Of a stretch of 64,000 nt of DNA, positions 11,417 through 24,240 are shown in pieces. The notes beneath the pieces were generated by a model. It had not been told where the DNA came from and searched no databases. It was given only the letters and a program-made list of their open reading frames with translations. The DNA comes from Sclerurus mexicanus (Eukaryota > Chordata > Aves > Passeriformes > Furnariidae): contig VWZF01005825.1 in assembly GCA_013396755.1 (NCBI GenBank), positions 132,582 to 196,581 on the forward strand, given 5' to 3'. How positions within the stretch are numbered: the stretch's first letter is position 1; every line of letters begins with the position of its first letter. The position numbers were made by a program, and so were the translations under genes.

Positions 11417-14400
11417 CTAAGTGATGAGTGCAATGCAGGACACACTATAGCTACCGTGCAAGTGTTGTAAAATGCTGAGAAGAGCTTGGTGCAGAATTTC
11501 GAAAACTTGATAGAGTAAATTTGACGGCAGAATTCCTGTTGTGAGGTTTTACAGTATGCAATTTTTGTAGAAATCTGAAGGAAATGTCCATATTTGGTAT
11601 ATATTTGGCATCTAATAGCTATTCATAAAGTAGCTTTATCTATATGATTGCTGCAAGGTTTTATAGAAAACGGCTACAAATTCTACTCCATACTGAAGAG
11701 TCTCCTGCTTTCTTTTCTCTAAGGCAAGGAATGAATTTTTCTTTAAATGTCATACACATGCACATTTGAATGATTTTGGTTTATTTGCATTTGTGTGCTT
11801 GGGTTTTTATTCCACTTCTGGTGTTTAAGCATCTTCCATCTTGAAAGAAAGTAGCTCCCTGAGTGCCTGACTGCATCTGATCACGGGCTGCTTCACTTTT
11901 TTCCTTCCTGCTTGACTTAAGACAGATGGGGTTGATTTTTGTTTTCCACTCGGTTTTTTTTTTTTTTCCACTCAAGTATTTTTGGTTTTCTTGGTAGATT
12001 GGTTATTAAAACTTTTTGCTGTCATGCCAGTGGCTTCATGGGCCAATTCTGTCAGAATTCTGAGGTGAAAGCTATCATGTTTCTTCAGTTAGAACTAATT
12101 TTATTCTTAAAGGTTTGTTTCCTCCATGGACAGTTACTGATTGTTTGAAATAATTATTTTTGTCTGGTAGTAAGAAAAGGGAATGTCTCCAAATCTAGGG
12201 TCATATTTATATTAATTAGTACTATAACAATTAATCCCTTCTAATAACATGACTAAAGGAGAGGAGGAACAAAAATCTCTGTATGCTTGTTCTACTGCAA
12301 ATGCTTATGACATGTAGTAATAGAATCCCTGCAGAATAGAAAGTATTGGGTAGTGAGGAGCAACTGGGTAAAAATTAGGAATGGGAAGGGAGGGGAGTTG
12401 TTTGGAAGCTGAAAGGAAGAAACTGCTGGCTGACACCTGGTGTTGATGGCTTGAAATCTTCAGTCATTTATTCACAGGAGCTATGCATACTGAGTTTGGG
12501 CATTTAGAAACAGTAGGACAGGATGAATCATCATTGTTTAGCAGAACAGATGCTGAAGATGAATTCTGAAAGCAGCACCACATTGTCGTCTTCATGAGAG
12601 TTGAGGAGAACAGTTTAAAAAAGCCAAAGTTGTCCCCTAAAACACCTACGTGCTTAGCTGGCTTGAAAGACTACACAATTTGTTCTCACCATGATGCTGT
12701 TTATTCAGCTCTTCACCTTTTTAATGTATTTTGCTTTTTGTCTTAAAGTTAGTGTCTTCTGTTGTGGTCAGAGGTTTTGCATTGGAACCGTAGAACATAC
12801 TTTGTAGATGCCTGAACAATAAGCAACAATAGGAATATTATTTTTGTGACTTGGTAAATGTTTGCTACATTTCAGGCTTTTGCTGCCATGCCAGGGTTGT
12901 CAAAGTGCAAGTATGCTGCGCTCCTACTCAGTGGGTTTACTGATACAAATCTGTTGATGGTTGTTTTCAAACTCCTTTCTCAGAAGTCACACTTAGACCT
13001 TGTATCTTCTGAAGTCCTTATTAGAGAAGAGAAACTTTGAGTATGGAATATGTATGAGTATCTTGTTCTGAGATGACAGGAATTACTATGCAATTTCGTA
13101 GGGTACCAAGTGCAGTTCTTTTTTTATACATTTCAGATTTGATGCATTTCCTGGCTCTTCTTGCACAGAGGATTAATAAAATAAATCCAAAACAATTAAA
13201 GCCTGTAACTGTTACTAGCCTGATTTAATACCAGAATTTTAAACTGAGGACTGTTTGAATAGTTAGTGAAACAAGCAGATTAATTTTAAAAAGGAAGGTA
13301 ATTTTTTAAAAAAATGAGATGTCCATTAAGATGGAGAAGCATTCCTTTCACTAAACCTGTTTCCCTCTGCATGTGTAAGTAAATGCCTAGAAGTTTGAAT
13401 GTTCATAGTTGCTTGTTTAAAGACCACAAAGTCTCTTCATACTAGTTGCTCAAGTGTTTCCCCTCAGAAAACTGGGATGTGTGGATAGGTGATTAGATAT
13501 GGATGTGATGTACCCATACCTCCTCAGAAACGCTGGTTTGGGAGATGACAGTGTTAAACTGTTAATATTTACATATAAAGAATCAAAAACCTCAACCTTA
13601 ATCCCCCCAAAATCCCAAAACACTACAGAGAAATGAAGTATTGATTAAAAATTAACTTAACACCCCCCTTTCTTCACTGGAACTAGGAATCATACTGGAT
13701 TAAAATAATATTAAAAGTTTTGAGATGTAATTTTTAGTTTACTCTGGAACATTTTGGAGAAGAGGATGTAGATATCTTTGGGGTCTTTTGGGTTTTTCCT
13801 TTGTTTTGTTTTTTTGTTTACTGTTGTATTTTCAGATCTTTATATAGGATCTACATTGCTTTAGCACTTACTGATTTCTCAAAAGTGAGTTTGACAGGTC
13901 TTGGTCTTTTTTTATGAAAGTGAAATCTCCTTTTAAAAATAATCATTATAAAGATTGTTTTTCAAAATGTGAAGTGCTACTGCTGGGATGACTAACACTA
14001 AAGTAAATAAACATCACCTTCTGGGTTTTTTCATGAAATCCTAGTTTAAATATCAAAGGACTTAATTATAAGAACACAACTTCATCAGGAGCTGTGGAAG
14101 TGAGGCACATCTTTTATATTCCCCTTTCATCCATTTGTTAAGGCCATTTCAGTTATCCAAGAGAAGCAGATTGTTTGATTTGTAATATTTAGTTTTGGCT
14201 TTTGTCTGAATAAGCAGAGCCCATCTGAATGCATTTCATGAAAGGAATAAGAAAGAGAAAATTGAGCTTTCAGCTTATAACTCCAGTTGAAGGTGCACTC
14301 CAGAGAATTTCTCGTTTGGCTTGCTGAAGAAGAGACTCAAAAAAGGGATTTTGAATTGGAGTGTATTATAAGGAATTTAGAATTTATAGTGGAGAATTAA

Positions 14401-17368
14401 GTATTTGTATGGATTGTGAGACATGTGCTGATTCTCTGTGGAGAGAAAGACCAGAAGTGAAGCATTGAACACACTGAGAAAAAACCCCTTGACTTTAGAG
14501 TGCTGGGGTGGTAATGATTTGTCACACTGAGGTTTCTGAATAAAATAAAGCTGTTAATAAATTACATGCATGGTAGTTCAGTACAGTGTTCTAGTTAAAC
14601 ATTTGCATCTTTCTGCCACTCTCATAGATTAGAGGGGACTGTTGAACATTAGTGGTAACAAGATGCACCTCGTATGCATGCTAATGGATTATAACTTTTT
14701 ATAGGTGCAATTTGTACCTGTCTCTTGGTGGATTGGGAAAGTGGTGCATGAGGAACAGATCGTTAAGCACCAGTAGCCAAGCTTTGCTAATTAGCACATC
14801 TTCTAGTGCCAGCTCTCTTTTGTCCACTGAGAATTTAAATTATTCTTATTTTCTCCCTCAGTCTTTTAGGCTTCTTAGGCAATGTAGCTCTTTGAGTGGA
14901 AGGTAGAGACTGCAGATTTGTAGTTTTCAATTCTCATGATTAATTGAAGAACATGCATGGTTTATTCAAAAGCAGGGATGCTGCCAAAAATGATCTAATT
15001 GGTTAAATAAATAACCATGAGCTTTTATTACTCAAAGTGTTTTTTATTGAATTATTAATGCTATATCACCCTCCAAATCAGTAAGAGTTAATGACTGATT
15101 TGCCTGAGGCTATTAATATTTTTCCAATTGGTGGTAAATTGCTATGATGACTTTTTTTGCTGGCTTGTAGCTCACTGTATTTGTTCACTTGGTAAAGTGG
15201 TGTTGATTGTAAAAAAAAAACACTGAAAATTTGAGCTTGTTTTAGTTGGGTTTTTTTGGCCATGAAGAAATATGTAATTCTGTTCATAAAATTGGTTATG
15301 AATTATGTTTCTGGATAGGGAAAACAAAAAGGGGGAAATACTTTTTTGAGAACTGTTTGGCATAAGTGGGATTCAAAAGCAGACAAGCATAATGAATTTG
15401 TTTAGCACCTTTGCCATAAAAAAGGAATAGGAATTTGAGCATTATATGTTTTCATGGTGATAGATAGAATTTCCATATATGAACAGAGGTGTGTACAATA
15501 GTATGGAATGGCTCCAAGCAAGTGCCCAGAAAAAAAAAGATGAAATAGGCTCTGATCTGTGCAAGGCACTAAAAGTCTTGAAAATTAAGTTTGAATCATG
15601 TTTCTTTGTATCTGGTTAGTTCTAGGAAAGACACCAAAGCATCACTAATGCTTCTATGTGCAGGAGTAAGAGAGGTAATCATCTAGTTTAACTATATCAG
15701 GTGTCTGTGTATAGAAATTCTTCTTAAGCCCCCACAGAACAGACTTTATCATCAGGAGTTGGATTGTGGATCAGGCATGTAGAGAGACAGGAGCATGTAC
15801 CAAGACTTACATTACTGTGCCTGTACATCAAGACTGTTGTCTGAAGGGACATATCTCTCCTGAAGAACAACAAAATATTAAGCATCTGTGCTGAGTTCTG
15901 GCCAGCTGGCACCTAGAATAGAAAAAAACCCATAATCAAGCAAAAAACCAAAACCAAACTTTGTTGCAACTTGTTTCTTTTAAAGATGATAATGGGAACT
16001 TTCTTGAAACTAATAACGAGAATGAGCTAATTGACTTGATGAATTAGCCACAGCAGCAATACCACTGAGATTTATGAATCCAGAAGCCTTGAATTCAAAC
16101 AATGGAAAATGGCATGATGTCTGTCCATAATTGTTTAGTAAACATTTTGATCTGTGATCTTGGTACATGTCTGTGCAGCTGATACAGATTTAAGTCTCCA
16201 TTTTGTCTAACATTTGAGCTTATGTGTTGGGAATAATCCTAAGAAACATATTTATTAGACAAAAAGTTGGCTGTGTAGATTTTATTATATTATTTATATT
16301 TTTGCTCTATGGTGTTTATTGCCCACCATTAAACACATAGCTGAATTTTTTTTCCCAAATAATATTACAACCAGAAAGTTCTAATATTATTAGCAGCTTG
16401 TTTGTACAGGAAGAGAAAGTTCATAAATGCAATAAATTATTCTGCACTGAATTTTTTTCAATACTTTGAAGTAAGGTTTTTATAGCTATATCAAAATTCT
16501 GGTAATACCTGTTCTGGACACTTCACCTATTTCTGTGTAGCACTTTGACAAGCCAGAGTTGGAACTTAACCAGAAAGTCAGGATTTCCTTTTTGTGGCCA
16601 CTAACTTGCCACAGAAAACCATTGGGTCCATCACACAGTTGGTTTTTCAATTCTACTTGATCAGCTGACACTTGGCTATGCCCTCCTAGCTGCTACTGTG
16701 AGGCAGTCCAGGTAGGATGACTCAGTTTATGTGTGTTATGTTGGTTTTTATTGGTTTTTTGTTTTTTTTCTGATAAAAGGGGAACAAGGCCCAACCTTCC
16801 TCACCTCCCTTCTCTCAATATCTGGCAAATCACATTTATGCTATTGATCTACCCTTTAAAGAACAATTTTTTAGTGCTTGAAAGCTAATTGTTTTCACCC
16901 ATGTGAAATGGCAGTAGTACAAAAGTCTGCCTTGTGCTTCTTGTTTGTATGAGTTTATACAAGGGTAGGCACAGAACTTTTCCACTCGCTGTCCTACTGA
17001 CTATATCAAAGAGTATGGTACATAAAGCTTTTAATATTTAATTCTCAGTTTGGAGGAAATTATGAAGGAAATTATTGCCAAGCTCTAGTTGCTGTCTAAG
17101 TCCAGGGCCTCTCTGCTTAGCTGGAAAGTTTCCTTTTCTTTCTTTTTTCCAAGTGTTCTTGCAGCTTGTGATACTGAGGACCCCACAAGTGAGACGATAT
17201 CTGGTATATACAGACATAATAGTGTCAGTTAACTGTACTTAATTTTTTCTCTGGCATTTTAGCAAAACCAAGCCATATCTCACATTTAATCTTTCCCTCC
17301 GATTTCTTCTTGTTAGTTCTGGACTTCTTTGTTTTGTTCTGTACATGTGTGCAACCTCTTCTGATTAG

Positions 17369-17456
17369 GGAGGTGCTGAATGCAAAACAAATCTATGAAC
17401 TTAGTTCAGTGATGTGGAAATGCCCTTGCTGTTATTCTGCTGGACCCAAACTATCT
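17369..17456 (+). other. exon candidate with strong splice sites, unrecognised
   Basis: An 88-bp segment follows a good acceptor (gtgcaacctcttctgattag) and ends at the consensus donor TATCT|GTAAGTATAG. One leading base is followed by 29 open codons, starting EVLNAKQIYELSSVMW and then KCPCCYSAGPKLS. It starts in the phase in which 6882-6910 ends, and it ends in phase 0, as required by 20800-20840. The cysteine cluster CPCC is notable but defines no known domain by itself. An overlapping minus-strand ORF exists. Confidence 0.3.
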
Positions 17457-18074
17457 GTAAGTATAGTCATTTTGTGTGTTAGCCATGTACTCTGGGCTTT
17501 TGAAGAAATTGATTGGATTGGCTCTGGTGCCAGGCCACCATTGATTTTTTTGGAGAGTCGTTGGATCTTTGCTGGAACTATCAAGACCTCTAAAAACCGT
17601 TGTATGTATGAATACCGGGAAAAGTGAAATTAAAACTAGAAGATTAGAGATACCTGCCAATTAAGATGTAAAATCTGATTTGAAGCTTCACATACTAATT
17701 TAAATTACATGGTTTTAAAATACTGCTTTTTTTTAAAACAGGTGATAATTTTTCCTTAAATTTCCCAAACCAGTATAGTTGCAAAGTTCTACTCGAGTCA
17801 AGACTGAATGAGGTTTATAGTCAGAACTGCTATTTCAGTACTGGCAGTAGTTCAGGTGTTGGCATATGCTCTCCTGTCCCTGCTTGAACTGTGACCCTAC
17901 CAGGCTTCATGTCTCAGCATGGACTGCGTCAAACTTCGTGCATTCCTGTGACTTGCTGGTCTGGCTATTCTAAATATAAAAGCTAAACTTCTGCTTGTAA
18001 CTTCCCTAGTTCTTTTTATTACATGAAAGTTGTTTTGAATAAATCCATTCGGTGGTATTTTTTACTTTTTTTTT

Positions 18075-18655
18075 TGTGGAGGTTTGGGTTGGCTTCCTGC
18101 CAAACCCAGCTGTTGGCCACACAGATTCCCCCCTCCTGAGGGAGAAAAAAAGAAGTACCAAAAGAAAATTGTAGTAAAAAATATATGTATATATATCCAC
18201 ATATATTACAGTTATATACAATTAAACACTATGAATATACAAAACAAGAATCCCAAATAACCCCAAAAGGGAAAAGGGGGGGGGGGCAGGGAAAGGGAAG
18301 AAGGACAAAAATGGGTAAAAACAAAACAGATACACACACTCGAAAACTCAGGGAAATAGCTCAATAACGTAACTAACACAATAAATTCTCTCCAAACTTC
18401 CCTCAAGAAAACAGCTCCTTCACCTCCGTGCACTGGGACAACAGTTTCTCAGACCGGCCTCAGCTCCCGTAGACAAGAGCTAAGCCGACACACTGAGACC
18501 TGCTGTCCTCCAAGCACATGAAAGGAAGAGAGAGAGGAACCTCCTCCACCTTCTCTTATATTCACCTGATTACGTGAAGGAATGGTGTGGAATACTTCCT
18601 TAGTTATAACCCTGTTACCAGGGAAGACGTAGACCAAGAAAACTAAACCACCACA
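18075..18655. mobile_element. solo LTR of an avian endogenous retrovirus
   Basis: A 581-bp element begins TGTGGAGGTTTGGG and ends CTAAACCACCACA. These are imperfect inverted termini of about 13 bp with TG/CA ends, as in retroviral LTRs. Both sides are flanked by T runs, compatible with a T-only target-site duplication. The start ('ggttggcttcctgcca') resembles the avian LTR start 'ttgg..ggctggctgcca', as does the block at 8359. It contains AATAAA on the + strand at 18381, a TATA-rich tract at 18177-18205, a G12 run at about 18278-18289, and 'tctcttatattc' near 18553, whose complement would be a TATA-like motif. Orientation is therefore unresolved. No internal viral genes adjoin, so it is a recombined solo LTR. 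Confidence 0.62.
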
Positions 18656-20799
18656 TTTTTTTTTGAACTGTGGTGGTATGTTTGCATACATTTTTGATGA
18701 GCAACTGCTTCCTAGAATGCAAAAAGTAAAAAGATGAATATCTGTGATGATTAACTTAGTTTTTGTAATTCTCATCATGTTTTTTATTCCTGACATATAC
18801 TATTATTTTTTTTTAAGTGCAAAAAAAGATTTTGGACATGGTAATTTTTAACCGTCTTATTTTGTATGGAACGAGCAGCCTATTCCATTGTTGGAAACAT
18901 ATTTTGGACACTCTGACGCTGACTTCAGTCAGGAGAGACTATGCAGCTGAATGCACTTAGGCCTAATACAGGGTATTTTCTGTACATCCTTAATGCTTTG
19001 ACACTTTCCCAAATTTGTCAGCTGAAAAACATAAGACAAATGAGAATGGTTTGTTACTACCTTCTCATAATTGCTTCTTCCATTCCTGCTTCTTACTTTC
19101 CGGCTTCAGCATTGTGTAGTTGATAATCTGTACATATATCTTTTGGGTTGTACTTGCTTCTCCCTCAATCACATGCAATGGATTTGCTACTTGCTGCTGT
19201 ATTTTACTGAAATGTCTGTTTGGAAGAGAGGTGTTTGCTCTGATAAGGAGGGGGGATAAGATAGTAGAGTCCAATTACAGGGACTTGTAGCTTGGATGTT
19301 TTCGGCTAATTACACACTAGCCTCATGGCAGTAAACCAGTTGACTCAAGGGGAATAATACTGTAAAGATGATTATCATAAAAACATGGACTTCAATAAAG
19401 GATTTGGAAGATAAGAAACAGTGAAACCAGTATAATCTCTTGTCCTTTAATTTTTATCTTTTCTTTTTAGTGCAAAATCTGAAGTGCTAAATTTTATGTT
19501 TACAGTGAATTTCTGAGCAGTTTGAACTGACTGGATTATATTTCCTTAAATATAAGGACTTGCTTTCTTCTAGACTAAAAGGGGGCAGAAAGTACTGTAT
19601 GTGTACTCAGAAGCATATCTTCTTGTCCATTGTGTGCATCTCTGTGTGTAGGAATGGTATGTATGAAGATGTTGGAGGAGCAGGAGATTCAAGATAATGG
19701 AAATCTTAATACGCTGAGGATTTAGAACTTTAGCAAAAAAACGAAGCCTGTTAGATTTCTCAAGCTGTTCCTATCTGTTCAACATATGAAGCTGGAGGAA
19801 AATAAAACAAGCAATGATGGTTTTATGAGCTCTACTCTCATTAAAAATAAATAAATAATAAAAAGGTAGATAGGATACTGGGAAAATGCAGATACTGTTG
19901 AAATAACCCACATAGTCACATTGAAATAATTTGTGTGAATCTAGAAGAATAACTCTACATAATACTGATGCAAAACCCATTAGTGTCATTGCACATTCAT
20001 CACAGACCAATTTCAACTATAAATAAATATTAGTTCCCAAGTCACTTTTGAGAAGATTTGGTCTGAAGTTAAACTTGTGTTGTCCAAGATTAAATTTCTG
20101 CCATTGTAATGGATGTCAAATCTATGTGTTTTGCTAAAGTGCAGAATCCGGAAAAACCCCACCATTGACCCTGAAAAAAAGAAATATACTTCTGTTTTTA
20201 TGGGAAACCAGGATATGAATGTTAGTGAGCTGTTATGTCCATATTGCTGGAAATGCAGTTGATATGGGGTGGTTTGCTATATGAGGAATAACTAATCTGG
20301 TCTTTCCCACAAACCGTATGTGGGCTTTGGAAGTTGATTTTTTGCAGGGCTAGTTCTTTCTCTTGTGTTGCTCACACCACAGGGCACAGGTTTCTAGCAA
20401 CTGGGGTTTGCTGTGTTGATGCGATATGGTATTGCAGACTTAAATTTGTGTTCTGAATATACTTGTATTATTTCACAGCTCTTTGCATTTCTCAAATCCC
20501 CTATTACTGTTAGAAGACCTGGAATTGCTGTTTGTTTTGACTGGCAAGTGGTAATATTAACAGACTGGTGCTGTTACGGATATTTAATGAGGAATATATT
20601 AGTGGTTGACAAAACTCTGCAGTTAGTGCTTTGCATTTTATAAGCATTAAGTAAATATCCAGTGTTTGCTGTTAAATGTTATGGGAAAAATAGTGAAGAC
20701 TTGGTTTTTTTAAAAGAATTGTCAATGGGGGAAAAATTTCTGGGGGTAGTCTTGATTGCATGGTGATAGTAAACAACCTTTACCTCTCTTTGCCCCCAG
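18656..20799. other. unique AT-rich sequence, nothing recognised
   Basis: No repeat, RNA gene or convincing exon is visible in this interval. The short ORFs on both strands have no supporting splice context. Confidence 0.4.
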
Positions 20800-20840
20800 T
20801 ATCAGTTTGCTGTGACATTTAAAAAAAAAAATGCCCGCAT
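20800..20840 (+). other. exon candidate with strong splice sites, unrecognised
   Basis: A 41-bp segment follows a superb acceptor (ttacctctctttgcccccag) and ends at CGCAT|GTAAGTAATT. In phase 0 it reads YQFAVTFKKKNAR, leaving AT. The codons include an A11 run, which is unusual in real exons and lowers confidence. Its phase fits the candidate at 17369. I found no continuing exon that fits its 3' phase. Two other segments with good donors lie just downstream (ending near 21485 and 21628), but their phases do not join. Confidence 0.25.
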
Positions 20841-23760
20841 GTAAGTAATTAAGAGTACAATATACTTGCCTTGAGTTAACTGTGAAATGCTCAATGTATT
20901 AGAAATTAATAGATGCTGGCCTGGTTTCATGCAGTCAAATACTGTACGTATGTAGCTACTTCTGGTAAAACAGATTTTTAAAAATGGAAATGAAAATAAA
21001 TGTAGATTTCTTATTATATGCATCTCAGCAAGGTTGTGTTTTCTGTAATTATATAAATTGTTAGGTATTACTCATTTTTGGCTGTGTGCCTCATAAAAGC
21101 ATGCCTGTTCCTGTTTTTCGTAATGGAAGCCAAGATGAGCAGTTTAGCAGGCTGATAGAATGCCATCTTTATAGAGAAAAACTTCAGATTCATAAGTGAT
21201 GAGCAGAACACTTTTTTTTTTTTTAATTGAAACTGAGTAAGTTTAATGTATAGGAAATGCAACTAGGAGATAACTGAGTAATACTTTCTTCATAACCTTT
21301 AAAGCAGTCATCACACTGAAAACTCCACTGTGTTACTCTACAGAGAAACTGTCTTGATGTGGCATTTATTTTCATCTACTGTACACTTAGAGTAGCAAAC
21401 CATCTGTGACTTTTCATGCTAGATAGCTACACTGTCTTAGAAGATACACAGCAGCTTTATCTTAGCTTAAAAGCTCAAATATGGTAAGTCATGAGGTTCC
21501 TTTCTTAAAATGAAAAATTACATTGAAACTGGAAATGTTGTGAGCTGTAGTCTCATAAACACTCTTCTAATAAATATGTAACTTTTTTTTAATTGCTTAA
21601 TGGCAGAGACAAACATTTATTTAAATAAGGTAAGATGGTTTATTTTATTATAATGTTTTTGGTTGAGGTTTTCTTGTAGCTCTCAGTGTTAGGTTTTTTA
21701 TATATAGGCTTTGAATATGTAACACATATACAATAAGTGACTAGACATTGTTTTATATAGGGACGAAAGCACTATAGAAAGAGAGTAATAAAAGGGATTC
21801 TAGTGAAGATGAGTGGTGAGCCAGGAAGACTTCTACATGGCTTACTTGGTTCTTAAGGAGAATGATCCAGTTTCTCTGTTTCTGCTTTAGCAAAAAAAAA
21901 GTGGAGTGTTCTACAGAGATATCAGACTGTATTTTTATGTAAAAAAAAAAATATTTCCTGAATAGAGCCTTAGAAATCATAAAGCCTTGTAGTATTGTTT
22001 TGTTTCTTTGCTGTAAAGTACACAGAGGAGTTGTGTTGTGTGGCCTTCCTGGCATGTCCTTTTGAACGTGCCTGGCCTTGCTGGATGTTCAATCTGGAGC
22101 CTTGAGCGTACAGAGCAGCTGTCATCTGTCCAGTCTCACCTGGTGCCATTCCCTCCACAGCAGCCAGGTCTCATCCTCTCTGTATTCCTCAACGTCTGTT
22201 AAGGGTGATCCTCTGTGACTCATCCAGACACAGAATTTGTTAGTTTATTGGACTGTAATAGTTAAATGTCTATGGTTTATAGGAGTTCATCTTCTCTGAA
22301 GTATTGCTTATTTCTGAATTATAATAGGTCATTTCTAATTGTGCAGGCCTACTGTATTAATCACTGTGACTCCAGTTCTGTCAGATGACTGGCTGTTCTG
22401 CTAATATAAACCAGCCACATTACATAGAATGTTTTACTGATCTTATTGAAATCAATAAAATGACTGAAATACTTGGTGTTGAATACAGAGTTGATTTTCT
22501 TTGTGATGTTTCTGTGATGTTTTAGAATGCTTTTCATTGCGATGTGGATGAAGTTGTCTTTCTTTAGTGACTACTTAATATGAAACCATCTTCATTGTTG
22601 TTGAGATTTTCTTTAATCATTGTGGTATAATAACAGTTGCACAAATAGAAAATAATAAGTCTCCTTTCTTGCTTAAAGGGATTTTTGACTTGTATTGAAA
22701 AAAGAATTATGGTCTTTATATGAAGAACGTATTGCTTATTGATGTTTTTCTTCTTTAAGGATTTGGACTATTTACTAGGAATTTTAATGTAGGAAGATAG
22801 GCTCTGGCAAGTGTGTAAAGCCATGGTACTTCTTTTTATTCTAATAATTTTATTGTTGTGTTTTCTTGCCATGTGCAAATTAAGTTTTATTTAGTTGGTA
22901 TAGCTTTTCATCCACAATCCAACAATGTTCTGCTTTTATGAAAAGTGAACCTTTTTATCTTAGACAACTCTATCTCTTTAAAGATAGTATCTTTTAACAT
23001 AAACAAATCTAATGGATTGCCTTTTTTCTCCCGTGTTTCCTGGGTTTCACACTTGTGATGGTAACTGAGGTCAGTCTGCCATTTTCCTGAGGTTTCCCTT
23101 CTGACATATATCCCTTATGTTGGGTCATTTACACATATTGGATTGTTTACCTTGCTCTCAATGTCTTTGAAATATATCCATGGAAACTATGTATTTTCTG
23201 CCAGGGTATGCTCACTATAAATATTGTACGCAGATTTTTATGAAGGAGATTTTATTATTGAATATTTTATTTTGAAAAGGTAATTATTGTATGAGTTGGT
23301 CTCTGACTGCCACCTTTGTGCCCTCAAGTAGAGGAGAAAAGGGAGATGTTTAATAACGAAGAGCTGTAATGAGAAGTGTTCTATTTAACCATTGAGGAAA
23401 CCTGAAACAAAGCAAAATGTTTCCACCTTAAAACAAAACAATGGATGATGAATTGAAGGGAGTGCCCAGGAACAATGAAACAAGTCTGTCTTGTTTCGTA
23501 AACAACTGTGCTCTTGCTAGTTTTTTTTGGTTTTTTTTTGAAGACACCAGCAAATTAGAGTAGGGAGGGATAGGAGGACATTGAAGGGATTTGCAGATGC
23601 TGACCTGCAATTTCTCTGAAGAGAGAGGGAGTGGGAGGAAGGTCTGATGATAAATTAGCAACAGTGGCCAGCTGAAAAGGCAGGTTGGAGGTAAAATTTG
23701 CATTAGGTTTGGGAAGAAGAGAAGGTGGACCTGGGGCCTTGAAAGATTTTTTTTTTTTTT
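20841..23760. other. unique AT-rich sequence, weak exon-like pieces only
   Basis: The interval holds strong 5' splice-site matches at about 21485 (AATATG|GTAAGTC) and 21628 (AATAAG|GTAAGATGG). There is also a minus-strand exon-like segment at about 22138-22215 (acceptor GAGTCACAG, donor CACCAG|GTGAGAC) encoding GSPLTDVEEYREDETWLLWR in one frame. None is confirmed by anything else in the sequence. T14 occurs at 23747-23760. Confidence 0.35.
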
Positions 23761-23804
23761 AAGCACAGGTGAAAACTTGACAAAGGGGGTGGAGATGGTG
23801 TGAG

Positions 23805-24240
23805 AAAACGATGTGTGAGGAAAATGCTTGTTTACAACCGTGTTCTGAATATATAACAACAGCGCACCACTGCGTTTCACAGCTAGTGAAGAATGTTGCA
23901 ATAATTGCGCGTACTTTGCATTTCACCTCTCAAGTATATTTGGCACAGATGGATATGAAGAACCAGGCTTTACAAAATGTGTCTACATTAGATAAAATGT
24001 CTTAAGCTTCAGCTGCTTTGTGTATTTCAGCGTGAGAGAATTGCCTACATGTCGTTTTGCTCACGCTGGTGTCTGTCCATGGTCTTCATCTGCAAAAGCC
24101 TCCAGCACATTAACATATTGTTTGGCTTTGACAACTGCGCTATTTGTGAAAAGCACGTGTTGTGTATTTTTCTCACCTGAAATGGTGCTTTAAAAAAGTG
24201 GCCGCTGAGGTAAGAAGTTACTTGAAACTGCGCTCCCCAA
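23805..24240. promoter_or_regulatory. CpG-dense non-repeat patch, candidate regulatory element
   Basis: The span 23761-24240 contains 13 CpG dinucleotides, about one per 37 bp. Surrounding unique DNA has far fewer, yet this patch is not GC-rich overall. It includes gcgcg at about 23908, two 'ctgcgc' motifs and a palindromic E-box CACGTG at 24154-24159. No repeat family is recognised. CpGs in AT-rich bird DNA normally decay to TpG, so retention suggests either hypomethylation, as at an enhancer or promoter, or selection on a conserved noncoding element. No TATA box or first-exon structure is obvious. This is inferred from composition only. Confidence 0.3.

Larger units (their letters stand above)
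9368..17368. other. AT-rich unique sequence with one CR1 tail
   Basis: Intron-like DNA. It holds the CR1 piece at 11250-11416 and a 14-bp perfect palindrome at 11164-11177. It also holds a T14 run at 11954-11967, which on the minus strand starts a lysine-rich ORF, and several homeobox-type TAATTA motifs around 10385-10500. I see no gene that I can support. Confidence 0.4.

Noticed and set aside
11781..11975. Lysine-rich minus ORF that looks like a C-terminus
   Set aside because: It depends on an A14 run and the acceptor side lacks a clear polypyrimidine tract. Two frames look equally protein-like, so it is probably chance.
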